Origin: Muribaculaceae bacterium
GTDB taxonomy: Bacteria; Bacteroidota; Bacteroidia; Bacteroidales; Muribaculaceae
Direction of reading: 5' to 3'
Length of the DNA: 64,000 bases
NCBI GenBank assembly: GCA_022509125.1
Contig: JAFLTU010000002.1
Span: 1 to 64,000, forward strand
Below, one piece after another: positions 1-10,200 of the stretch. Numbering within the stretch: the stretch's first letter is position 1; every line of letters starts with the position of its first letter. Under the pieces are notes generated by a model that was not told the DNA's origin, made no database searches, and saw nothing but the letters and a program-made list of their open reading frames with translations. The position numbers and the translations under genes are program-made.

Positions 1-51
<51 letters not shown>

Positions 52-251
52 ATATTGTGGTGCAAAATTAGGAAAAATATTTTAATCGTGCAAATATTTT
101 TTTCGAAGTAAGAATTTTAGAGTCAGAAACCCCAAAGAATCAAAAATATTCTTTAAATTTGCTCAAAATATGTCCATATGTGCATATTCACAATCTCCGA
201 CAAGGGGAATAAGGCTATAAACAACTAACAATCAGCTCATAATAAAAAGTC

Positions 252-875
252 ATGGTGTCGAAGACCCGGGAGAGGTTTATTGAGGTGGCTCGTCAGCTTT
301 TCGCACGAAAGGGTGTGGAAAATACCACAATGAATGATATCGCCTCCGCCTCATCTAAGGGACGCCGCACTATCTACACCTATTTCAAGAGTAAAAGGGA
401 GATTTTCAATGCCGTTATAGCGAGTGAAACGGAAGAATTGCTAGGTAGGCTTCGTGGTGTGGTCCACCTTGACCTGCCTGCTCAAGAAAAGCTTAAGAGA
501 TACATCGATTGCCGGTTTCAAACCATGAGCGAGATTGTGTCGCGCAATGGCTCGCTCCGAGCAGGATTTTTCCGCGACGTAAGGAAGGTGGACCGTGCTC
601 GAAAACTGATCACTGATAAGGAGAGCGCGCTGCTCCGTGAAATCCTTGATGAAGGAATGTCTCAAGGAGTTTTTCATATCAATGACGTAGAGGCCGCATC
701 TTTGGTGATAACTCATACCTTGCATGGTCTCGACGTCCCTTATGTCAGAGACAATATATCAAAAGAGGGAGTGTCGCCCGAGCAACTAAAGGAATATATC
801 ACCCGGCTAATACTCTATGGGATAAGAGGAGATAAGGAGAGTGACCTCCTGAAAGGAAACAGACAAGAAGCATAG
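252..875 (+). CDS. TetR/AcrR family transcriptional regulator
   Basis: N-terminal HTH: RERFIEVARQLFARKGVENTTMNDIASASSKGRRTIYTYFKSKREIFNAV. Confidence 0.93.
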   Translation: MVSKTRERFIEVARQLFARKGVENTTMNDIASASSKGRRTIYTYFKSKREIFNAVIASETEELLGRLRGVVHLDLPAQEKLKRYIDCRFQTMSEIVSRNGSLRAGFFRDVRKVDRARKLITDKESALLREILDEGMSQGVFHINDVEAASLVITHTLHGLDVPYVRDNISKEGVSPEQLKEYITRLILYGIRGDKESDLLKGNRQEA

Positions 876-893
876 AAAAATATACCAAGGCCT

Positions 894-1838
894 ATGTATA
901 TCAATGCAATGGGACATTACGTGCCCACCGGCAGAGTGCCGAATGAATATTTTGAGAAGGTAAATGGACTGACCCCCGATTGGATCAGTCAACGCACCGG
1001 CATAGAGACTCGCTCGAAGGCAGACGCCGATGAAAACTGCGACACCATGGCTCTGGCTGCTGTCGAAGATGCCCTCAAGTCATTGCCCTACGACATCAAG
1101 GATGTCAACCTTGTTGTCGGAGCTTATTATGCCGTCTACGATAGTGTGGCCACGGCCGGCCATGTGGTGCAACAAAAATATGGCATAAAGCATGCAAAGG
1201 TTGTCTATGCTTCGGCAGCCTGCTCTTCTTTCATTAATGGCCTTGAGATTGCCGAAGGGTATTTCGCAATGGGCAAGGCCGACAAGGCCCTGATAATCTG
1301 TAGTGAACATAACACATACTATAGCAACGAGAAGGATCCGAAAAGCGGTCATCTATGGGGTGATGCAGCTGTGGCTTTCTTTGTGAGCAAAGAACGTCAA
1401 AGCCCGGACGACATTGAAATACTTGAAATCTTCACTGAAGGACTGGGAGATGTTGGGAAGGGGCCCGGTGGCGTCAAACTACGTCCTGGAGAGGATGGCA
1501 TAACAATGCCCGACGGTCGCGACGTCTTTATTAATGCATGCCGCTATATGATTTATGCCCTCAATAATACTCTCCAACATCAAGGACTCAAAAAAGAGGA
1601 TATCACCAAATTCATTTGCCATCAGGCCAACAAGCGGATTGTGGCTCAAGTGGCCCACCAGCTTGAAAAACCACTCGAGGAATTTGTCAACAACATTGAG
1701 GAACTTGGCAACACGGGGTCGGCATCGGCTCCCCTGGTGCTTTCCCAACATAAGGGCGACTTCAAAAAGGGCGACCTTATAGCCCTTATGGTATTTGGAG
1801 GGGGATATTCCTGCGGTTGCTTTATTGTCAGAATTTGA
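894..1838 (+). CDS. 3-oxoacyl-ACP synthase III (FabH-like)
   Basis: Cys in ASAACSSFINGLEIA, His in ICHQANKRI, Asn in ELGNTGSASAPLVL; C-H-N triad of the KAS III family. Confidence 0.9.
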   Translation: MYINAMGHYVPTGRVPNEYFEKVNGLTPDWISQRTGIETRSKADADENCDTMALAAVEDALKSLPYDIKDVNLVVGAYYAVYDSVATAGHVVQQKYGIKHAKVVYASAACSSFINGLEIAEGYFAMGKADKALIICSEHNTYYSNEKDPKSGHLWGDAAVAFFVSKERQSPDDIEILEIFTEGLGDVGKGPGGVKLRPGEDGITMPDGRDVFINACRYMIYALNNTLQHQGLKKEDITKFICHQANKRIVAQVAHQLEKPLEEFVNNIEELGNTGSASAPLVLSQHKGDFKKGDLIALMVFGGGYSCGCFIVRI

Positions 1839-1955
1839 GAGGTTTCATCAAACTCAAATCACAAAGCGTAAAATCTTAATAAAGCACCTTTACGCATAAT
1901 CATAATTGAAAGTGAATAAGTAAGAAAAAACACTAATAACGCTAAATAAAACCTC

Positions 1956-2702
1956 ATGGGATTATTAGAAGGAAAGACCGCTCTGATCACCGGAGCGGCA
2001 CGAGGGATCGGAAAAGCCCTTGCATTAAGATTTGCAGCCGAGGGTGCTGCCATAGCTTTCACAGATCTAGTGATCGATGAAAATGGCAAACAGACCGAAG
2101 AAGAGATAAAGGCTTTGGGTGTAAAATGTATCGGATATGCTTCTAACGCAGCCGACTACACGCAGACAGAAGAGGTTGTGAAGAAAGTGCATGAGGATTT
2201 CGGACGCATCGATATCCTTGTGAATAATGCCGGCATCACGAAAGATGGTCTGATGATGCGAATGACCGAAGGCCAATGGGATGCAGTCATCAACGTAAAC
2301 CTTAAATCTGCCTTCAATTTCATTCATGCCGTTTTGCCTATCATGATGCGCCAGAAGAGCGGCAGCATCATCAATATGGCCTCCGTTGTGGGAGTGCATG
2401 GGAATGCAGGCCAGGCAAACTATGCGGCCTCAAAGGCAGGTCTCATCGCTTTGGCAAAGAGTATCGCACAGGAAGTGGGTTCGCGCGGCATTCGTGCCAA
2501 TGCCATAGCTCCCGGATTTATTGAGACAGCTATGACAGCGGCTTTGTCCGACAATGTGAGAGAGGAATGGGTTAAGAAAATTCCTCTTCGCCGCGGCGGT
2601 AAACCGGAAGACATCGCCGAAGTTGCTGTATTCCTTGCCTCCGATATGGCCTCCTACGTCACCGGTCAGGTGATCCAGGTGGATGGCGGTATGAATATGT
2701 AA
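1956..2702 (+). CDS. fabG: 3-oxoacyl-ACP reductase
   Basis: SDR motifs TGAARGIGKALA, NNAGITKDGLMMRM, YAASKAGLIALAKS, C-terminal YVTGQVIQVDGGMNM. Confidence 0.95.
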   Translation: MGLLEGKTALITGAARGIGKALALRFAAEGAAIAFTDLVIDENGKQTEEEIKALGVKCIGYASNAADYTQTEEVVKKVHEDFGRIDILVNNAGITKDGLMMRMTEGQWDAVINVNLKSAFNFIHAVLPIMMRQKSGSIINMASVVGVHGNAGQANYAASKAGLIALAKSIAQEVGSRGIRANAIAPGFIETAMTAALSDNVREEWVKKIPLRRGGKPEDIAEVAVFLASDMASYVTGQVIQVDGGMNM

Positions 2703-2704
2703 GT

Positions 2705-3436
2705 ATGGGAAACCAAACCGACTTGCGAAAAAGAAAAGAGGATTATCCGAAGCGCTATGCCATCATAGTGGCGGGGGGTTCAGGCTCCCGCATGGGCGGA
2801 GGAATGCCAAAGCAATTCAGAAGTCTTTGCGGTCGTCCCGTTTTATGGTGGAGCATGAAAGCTTTCCATGATGAAGATCCCACCACACAAATCATTTTGG
2901 TTTTGCCGGAAGATTTCATAACTCTTTGGGAGGATTTTTATAGTGCACTTCCCTTGGAGGCTCGAATAGAATATCGGGTTACCTCAGGAGGTTCTTCGCG
3001 CACAGAGTCGGTTAAAAAAGGTCTTGCATTAGTAGACACTGATAATTCCTTAGTAGCCATCCACGACGGAGCCCGTCCGATGGTGAGCCCCAAGATGATC
3101 TATCTTGGATGGGACACGGCAGCCTGGTATGGAGCCGGAGTTCCGGTGGTGCCCGTAGTTGACTCTTTAAGACGGATAGAGAAGGATCATGTTTCCCATC
3201 CCGTAAATAGAGAAGATTTTAGGATTGTGCAGACTCCGCAGGTGTTTTACACTCCTGTCATCAAAGAGGCATATTTAAAAGCCGGCGATAAGGTTTTCAC
3301 AGATGATGCCACAGTGGCAGAAAACAACGGCCAATTCATATCCCTTTTTGAGGGAGACCCTTCCAATATGAAAATCACCAATCCAAAAGACCTGGCAATT
3401 GCCGAAGTGTTGATGAGCGGAAAAATCGAAGGATAA
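2705..3436 (+). CDS. ispD: 2-C-methyl-D-erythritol 4-phosphate cytidylyltransferase
   Basis: AIIVAGGSGSRMGGGMPKQF, VAIHDGARPMVSP, VPVVPVVDSLRR, TDDATVAENNG motifs. Confidence 0.93.
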   Translation: MGNQTDLRKRKEDYPKRYAIIVAGGSGSRMGGGMPKQFRSLCGRPVLWWSMKAFHDEDPTTQIILVLPEDFITLWEDFYSALPLEARIEYRVTSGGSSRTESVKKGLALVDTDNSLVAIHDGARPMVSPKMIYLGWDTAAWYGAGVPVVPVVDSLRRIEKDHVSHPVNREDFRIVQTPQVFYTPVIKEAYLKAGDKVFTDDATVAENNGQFISLFEGDPSNMKITNPKDLAIAEVLMSGKIEG

Positions 3437-3439
3437 GGA

Positions 3440-5596
3440 ATGTCGGATTTTTTTGAAAACGACATAAAATACCTCAAAGGGGTTGGCGAGGCGCGAGCCA
3501 AGACCCTGGCCAAGGAAATAGGGGTCGCGAATTTTCGCGACCTCCTTTACTATTTCCCATTCCGTCATATCGACCGTAGCCGTTTTTTCTCTATCTCTGA
3601 ATTGCATGGAGAAGACCTTCCTGCCCTTCAGATCAAAGGCCAATTTATAAGTTTTTCCACTGAAGGGGAGGGGGTTAGGAAACGTCTGAAAGGCATCTTC
3701 ACCGATGGCCGCAAAATGATAGAGACAGTTTGGTTTAACAATATCAATTACTTCTCTTCCCAATATCGGCCGGGAGTAGAATATGTCATTTTCGGCGCTC
3801 CTAAAATCTTCAATCATGTCTATTCAATCAGCCATCCGGAGGTTGAACTCTATAATCCGGAAAAACCTCCTACGGGATTCCGGGGTGTCTATACACTGAC
3901 AGAGACAATGAGGAAAAAGGGTTTCAGCGTTCTGACCCTTCGGAGACTCATCGCAGAAGTCATTAAGATGCCGGGATTTCAACAAATCAAAGAGACTCTT
4001 CCGGCTGAAATCGTCGACCGTTATCATCTAATGCCCCTCAAAGAGGCTTTAGTCAATATGCATTTCCCGGCTTCTCATGCTGAAATGCAAAAGGCCGTGG
4101 AACGCTTCAAATTTGAGGAGCTTTATTACATAGAATTGAATATCCTGAGGTTTTCCATGGAGAGAGGCGCCAAGATTAGGGGCTATGCTTTCTCCAGGAT
4201 CGGAGAAAAGTTTAACGGCTTCTACAATCATCACCTCCCATTTGCCTTGACCGGAGCCCAAAAAAGAGTATTGAAGGAAATTTGGGCAGATATGAAGACC
4301 GGACGCCAGATGAATCGTCTTCTTCAGGGCGACGTGGGCTCGGGTAAAACAATGGTAGCTTTCCTGACTTCATTGATGGCTCTTGACAATGGTTTTCAAG
4401 CGGCCATAATGGCGCCCACGGAAATTCTGGCCTCCCAACACTTTGCCGTAATCAAAGAGTGGGGAGATAAATGCGGGATAAATGTAGCCCTTTTAACGGG
4501 GAGCACACGTCAATCTGAGCGCAGGCATATTCATGAGGATTTGGAAAACGGGAGCCTAAATATTCTGATAGGCACTCATGCTCTACTTGAGGACAGGGTG
4601 AAATTCAAGAATCTCGGTGTTGTAGTCATCGACGAGCAACACCGATTTGGGGTGGCCCAAAGAGCCAAGATGTGGAACAAAGGAGAGACAGCTCCTCATG
4701 TCTTGGTGATGACGGCTACACCTATTCCTCGCACACTTGCCATGACAGTTTATGGAGATTTGGATGTCTCGGTGATTGATGAACTCCCCCCGGGCCGAAC
4801 TCCTGTCACAACTCTCGTGAGATGGGACAATGGGAGAGTAGAAGTGGATAATCTTATCTTCAATCAGCTGCGTCTGGGACGCCAGATTTATATCGTCTAT
4901 CCTCTTATTAAGGAAAACGAAAAGCTGGATCTTAAAAGTTTGGAAATGGGCTATCAACGCACATGTGACACATTTGTGGGAGTGCCGGTGTGTTATGTCC
5001 ATGGCAAAATGAGGCCCGAAGAGAAGGAGGCCCAGATGGAGAAGTTTGTCAAGGGAGAGGCTCGTATAATGGTATCCACCACGGTGATAGAGGTTGGAGT
5101 CAATGTCCCAAACGCCACGGTGATGGTCATAGAGAATGCTGAGAGATTCGGACTCTCCCAGCTCCATCAGTTGCGGGGGAGGGTAGGCCGTGGGGCCGAT
5201 CGCAGTTATTGTGTCTTAATGGGAAAGCAAACTTCCGGCGCCGACACTAAGAAGCGACTTTCCATAATGGCTGAGACAACTGATGGATTTCTAATTTCTG
5301 AAGCTGACATGAAGATGAGGGGTCCCGGAGATATGGAAGGGACGATGCAAAGCGGCATGCCCTTCAGTCTGAGGGTGGCTAATTTAGCAAAGGATGGTCA
5401 GATTTTGAATAGAGCTCGCGAGGCTGCTATGGCAGTTTTGGCGGGGACACAGCCCTTGCTTTCCGAAGGGGCAGCTCCTTCACCCAATGAAAAAATTGAA
5501 AGCCCCATTAGGCTCAATGACTATGAAATTTATATGACTCGCAAGGAACTCCGCCTCCGGTTTGCCAAAGATGTTGACTGGAGTCTGATCAGTTGA
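3440..5596 (+). CDS. recG: ATP-dependent DNA helicase RecG
   Basis: GDVGSGKTMVAF, VIDEQHRFGVAQR, TATPIPRTLAMTVYGDLDVSVIDELPPGR, QLRGRVGRG motifs; wedge domain N-terminal. Confidence 0.97.
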   Translation: MSDFFENDIKYLKGVGEARAKTLAKEIGVANFRDLLYYFPFRHIDRSRFFSISELHGEDLPALQIKGQFISFSTEGEGVRKRLKGIFTDGRKMIETVWFNNINYFSSQYRPGVEYVIFGAPKIFNHVYSISHPEVELYNPEKPPTGFRGVYTLTETMRKKGFSVLTLRRLIAEVIKMPGFQQIKETLPAEIVDRYHLMPLKEALVNMHFPASHAEMQKAVERFKFEELYYIELNILRFSMERGAKIRGYAFSRIGEKFNGFYNHHLPFALTGAQKRVLKEIWADMKTGRQMNRLLQGDVGSGKTMVAFLTSLMALDNGFQAAIMAPTEILASQHFAVIKEWGDKCGINVALLTGSTRQSERRHIHEDLENGSLNILIGTHALLEDRVKFKNLGVVVIDEQHRFGVAQRAKMWNKGETAPHVLVMTATPIPRTLAMTVYGDLDVSVIDELPPGRTPVTTLVRWDNGRVEVDNLIFNQLRLGRQIYIVYPLIKENEKLDLKSLEMGYQRTCDTFVGVPVCYVHGKMRPEEKEAQMEKFVKGEARIMVSTTVIEVGVNVPNATVMVIENAERFGLSQLHQLRGRVGRGADRSYCVLMGKQTSGADTKKRLSIMAETTDGFLISEADMKMRGPGDMEGTMQSGMPFSLRVANLAKDGQILNRAREAAMAVLAGTQPLLSEGAAPSPNEKIESPIRLNDYEIYMTRKELRLRFAKDVDWSLIS

Positions 5597-5697
5597 GATG
5601 CACGAGAATTTAAGAAAAAAGGGAGATGCGGGTTGTGATTTTTTAGAATCCAATAAAAAAATAGTAACTTTAATTCATAACTCGAAACTAAGGAATA

Positions 5698-7095
5698 ATG
5701 AAAGAAAAAGAAATACTTGAAGGGATTCGTAAAAGGCTTGGCATAGAAGAGCTAAACGGGATGCAACAGGAAATGCTTTCGAGGTCGTCGGAAGGAAGAG
5801 ACATAATATTGTTATCACCCACAGGCAGCGGTAAGACTCTTGCATTCACATTGCCTGTGATGAAACTTTTGAAACCTTCGACTGGCCGAATCCAATGTGT
5901 CGTTGTGGCTCCCTCGCGTGAATTGGTGATTCAAATTGCCGCGGTTATGAGGGAGGCCGGTAAGGCTTTTCGGGTAGTGGCACTATACGGAGGCCATAAA
6001 GTGGAGGATGAAGTCAATAGCCTTAAGGTGACTCCCGATATTGTAGTGGCAACACCCGGACGCCTTCTTGACCATTCCGTCAGACATAATCTCGAACTTC
6101 TCCCGGTTAGGCTACTCGTACTCGACGAGTTTGACAAGACTTTGGAACTCGGTTTCGAAGAGGAGATGGAAAAGCTTATGAAAAGGATGAAAAACGTAAG
6201 CCGCATTATCTTGACCTCCGCCACCAATGCGGATATTCTTCCGGAATTTCTCAAACTCGACAACCCTTTGACCATAGATTTTTCTTCAGAAGCCGAGGAG
6301 GTCAGGGCCAGAATGAATATCAGAAAGGTATCTTCCGATAATCCCGACAAACTTGAAAGTCTTTTGACATTGCTCCATAATATCAATTCGCCGGGATTGG
6401 AGTCGGGCCTCAAGGGAGAAGGTGAGAAGGAAAAGAAAGAAAAAGAAATAGCCGGGAATGGTCCGGAAAAGGCCATAATCTTTGTCAATCACAGGGAGAG
6501 TGCCGAAAGAGTCTATGAATTTTTGAAAAAAAGAAGAGTTGCATGCGTGCTTTATCACGGTGCCCTTGAGCAAAAAGACCGGGAAATGGCCGTAGCCCTT
6601 TTCAACAATGGAAGCCGTCCCATCTTGGTGGCCACCGATCTGGCGGCTCGCGGGCTGGATATTGAGAGGGTTAAGGCTGTTGTGCATTATCATCAACCCC
6701 TTACACCGGAGGCCTTCACCCACCGCAATGGCCGCACGGCCCGTGTTGACGAAGTGGGCGACGTTTATCTCCTTCTGGGCCCCGAAGAAGAACTCAAGGA
6801 ATTCGTTTCTCCCGATGGCACATTTGACCTCGATGAAACCAAGAAGGGAGATCTCTCACAAAAATTAATGACCATTTATGTGTCGGGAGGAAAACGGGAG
6901 AAACTTTCAAAGGGCGACATCCTCGGATTTCTGATTAAGGAATGTGGGTTGGAATCTTCCGATATCGGAAAGATAGATGTATTCGACCATTATTCTCTCG
7001 TGGCAGTTAGGGAAGGAATAGTGCCAAAATTGCTTAACATAGCCGAGGGAAAGAAACTTAAGGGAGAAAAAAGGAAATTCCGACCCTTGGATTAA
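5698..7095 (+). CDS. DEAD-box-family RNA helicase, DbpA-like C-terminal domain
   Basis: SPTGSGKTLAF, APSRELV, TPGRLLDH, LDEFDK, TSAT, ATDLAARGLDIE; C-terminus KGDILGFL..IGKIDVFDHYSLVAV..GKKLKGEKRKFRPL resembles the DbpA RNA-binding domain. Confidence 0.92.
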   Translation: MKEKEILEGIRKRLGIEELNGMQQEMLSRSSEGRDIILLSPTGSGKTLAFTLPVMKLLKPSTGRIQCVVVAPSRELVIQIAAVMREAGKAFRVVALYGGHKVEDEVNSLKVTPDIVVATPGRLLDHSVRHNLELLPVRLLVLDEFDKTLELGFEEEMEKLMKRMKNVSRIILTSATNADILPEFLKLDNPLTIDFSSEAEEVRARMNIRKVSSDNPDKLESLLTLLHNINSPGLESGLKGEGEKEKKEKEIAGNGPEKAIIFVNHRESAERVYEFLKKRRVACVLYHGALEQKDREMAVALFNNGSRPILVATDLAARGLDIERVKAVVHYHQPLTPEAFTHRNGRTARVDEVGDVYLLLGPEEELKEFVSPDGTFDLDETKKGDLSQKLMTIYVSGGKREKLSKGDILGFLIKECGLESSDIGKIDVFDHYSLVAVREGIVPKLLNIAEGKKLKGEKRKFRPLD

Positions 7096-7297
7096 TGTAA
7101 GCGTTTTTCTCTAAGGTTCATCCATAGAAGTCCTTTCCTGTAGCAATGGACAAATTCACAACAAAAATGTATTAATGTTTGGGTTCGTATAAATGAAATT
7201 TTTTAAATTTGCATTTTAGAGGAAAAGAGGCGAACAAGCCAAACATCAACCACTGAAAACACAAAGAACTCAAAATAACCCCAAACTCTAAATAATT

Positions 7298-10200
7298 ATG
7301 AGCAAAGCAAAGCAATTTCTGACATGCGACGGCAATCAGGCAGCCGCACATATCAGTTATGCGTTTACGGAGGTAGCGGCCATATATCCTATCACTCCCT
7401 CCTCGACGATGGCTGAATATGTAGACGACTGGGCAGCAGCAGGCAGAAAGAACATTTTCGGCGAAACAGTCACTGTGCAAGAGATGCAGAGCGAAGGCGG
7501 CGCTGCCGGCGCTGTCCATGGTTCTCTTCAGGCCGGAGCCTTGACCACTACATTCACAGCCTCACAGGGTCTTCTTCTGATGATCCCCAACATGTATAAG
7601 ATCGCAGGCGAATTACTCCCCTGTGTGTTCCATGTTTCGGCGCGTACAATCGCCTCTCATGCCCTTAGTATTTTCGGCGACCATCAAGACGTATTGTCAA
7701 CCCGCCAGACAGGTTTCGCAATGCTTTGCGAAGGCAGTGTGCAGGAGGTTATGGACCTCGCAGCCGTGGCACATCTCGCCACTATCAAGAGCCGTGTGCC
7801 TTTCCTCAATTTCTTCGACGGATTCCGCACCAGCCATGAAATCCAGAAAATCGAGGCAATCGATCAGGATGACCTCGCTCCGCTGATCGACCAGGAAGCT
7901 CTGGCCGATTTCCGCAAGCGGGCCCTTAATCCGGAGACGCCTGTGGCAAGAGGTATGGCTGAAAATTCCGATGTATTCTTCCAGCATCGCGAGGCATGCA
8001 ATCCATATTATATGGCAGTCCCCGAAATCGTGGAGCATTACATGGAGGAAGTCTCCAAGATCACAGGCCGTAAATATGGCCTTTTCGACTACTACGGAGA
8101 TCCTGAGGCTGATCGCGTAATCATCGCTATGGGCTCTTCTACTGAGTGTATCCGCGAAACAATTGATTATCTGCGTGCCAAAGGTGAAAAAGTGGGTATG
8201 GTGAGTGTTCACCTATATCGCCCCTTCTCTGCAAAACATTTCCTTGCAGCAGTGCCTAAAACCGCCAAGAGAATCGCAGTGCTCGACCGCACTAAAGAGC
8301 CGGGAGCTGTCAGCGAACCTTTATGTCAAGACGTCAAAGACTGTTACTTCGGTCAGGAGAATGCTCCGCTGATCGTGGGCGGACGTTATGGTCTTGCTTC
8401 AAAAGACACAACTCCGGCAATGATTGTCTCAGTATTCGAAAACCTGGCTCTTCCACAACCCAAAGACCATTTCACTCTTGGAATCGAGGATGACGTCACA
8501 TTCCTATCGCTTCCCCTTCTGCCGGAAATCAACCTTGGCGGAGAGGGAATGTTCCAGGCTAAATTCTATGGCCTCGGAGCCGATGGAACCGTGGGTGCAA
8601 ACAAGAACTCCGTTAAGATTATCGGTGACAACACCGACAAATATTGCCAGGCCTATTTCGCTTACGATTCCAAGAAATCTGGCGGTTTCACCTGCAGCCA
8701 CCTCCGTTTCGGCGACCAGCCTATCAGAAGCACTTATCTGGTGAACACTCCCAATTTTGTGGCTTGCCATGTTCAGGCATATCTCAATATGTATGATGTT
8801 TGCCGCGGTCTGCAGCCAAATGGCACCTTCCTTCTAAACACCATCTGGGAGGGTGAGGAGCTTGCAAAGAATCTTCCCAACAAGGTGAAGAAGCTCTTTG
8901 CTAAGAATAATATCACCGTCTATTACATGGACGCCTCAAAGATCGCTCAGGAGATCGGTCTCGGCAACAGGACCAACACAATCCTTCAGAGTGCATTCTT
9001 CCGCATCACTGAGGTGATCCCCGTTGATCTTGCCATTGAACAGATGAAGAAGTTCATCGTCAAGAGTTATGGCAAGAAGGGCGAGAGCATCGTTAAAATG
9101 AACTATGCTGCCGTCGACCGTGGAAATGAATATAAGAAACTTGATGTTGACCCGGCATGGGCAAACCTTCCTGAAGAGGATAAAGAGAAGAAGAATGTGC
9201 CTGAATTCATCAGCAACGTGGTCTTCCCGATCAATGCTCAGGATGGCGATCTCTTGAAGGTGTCTGCTTTCAAGGATATGGCCGATGGCACTTGGGAACA
9301 AGGCACTGCTGCCTACGAGAAACGCGGTGTGGCTGCTTTCGTGCCGGAATGGTTGCCTGAGAATTGTATTCAGTGCAACAAGTGTGCCTATGTATGTCCC
9401 CATGCAGCTATCCGTCCTTTTGTGCTCACAGCAGAAGAAATGGAGAAGGCTCCCTTCGGAGAAGATCATTCCTTGCCTGCTATCGGTAAACAATTTGCCG
9501 GCATGAGGTTCGTGCAGCAAGTAGACGTGCTCGACTGTCTTGGATGCGGCAACTGTGTGGATGTCTGCCCGGGCAAGAAGGGTGAGAAGGCTCTTGTGAT
9601 GAAACACGAGGAGAGTCAGCTCAACGAGCAAGAGAACTGGGACTACTGCGTGAAAGAGGTGAAGAGCAAACAAGACCTCGTAGACGTCAGGGCAAATGTG
9701 AAAAACAGTCAGTTTGCCACTCCGCTCTTTGAGTTCTCCGGTGCATGCTCCGGTTGTGGTGAAACTCCCTATGTTAAACTTATCAGCCAGCTTTATGGCG
9801 ACCATGAAATTGTTGCCAACGCCACTGGTTGTAGCTCGATTTATTCCGGCTCTGTTCCTTCCACTCCCTACACCACTAATGAAAAAGGTCATGGACCGGC
9901 ATGGGGCAACTCTCTATTTGAAGATTTCTGCGAGTTCGGACTTGGAATGCACGTGGCCTATGAAAAGATGCGTGCTCGTCTGGAAGATCTTTGCGACAAG
10001 ATTGAGAAGTGCACGGAATGCAACGAAAGCATCAAAGCTGCCGCCAAGGCTTGGCTTGAAGTCAAGGAGGATGGCGACAAGAGCCGTGAAGCCGGTGAGA
10101 AATTCCTCGAAGAGGCTAAGGCTTGCGGTTGCGATCTTTGCAAGAAGGTGATTGAACTTGGCAACTATTTGACCAAGAGAAGTCAATGGATCATCGGTGG

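Noticed and set aside
3275-3817. 180-aa minus-strand ORF opposite ispD/recG
   Set aside because: Spans the junction of two solid plus-strand genes and shows no family motifs.
8936-9892. 318-aa minus-strand ORF opposite nifJ
   Set aside because: Lies entirely antisense to clearly recognisable PFOR; composition is the mirror of a biased sense frame, no recognisable domain or promoter.
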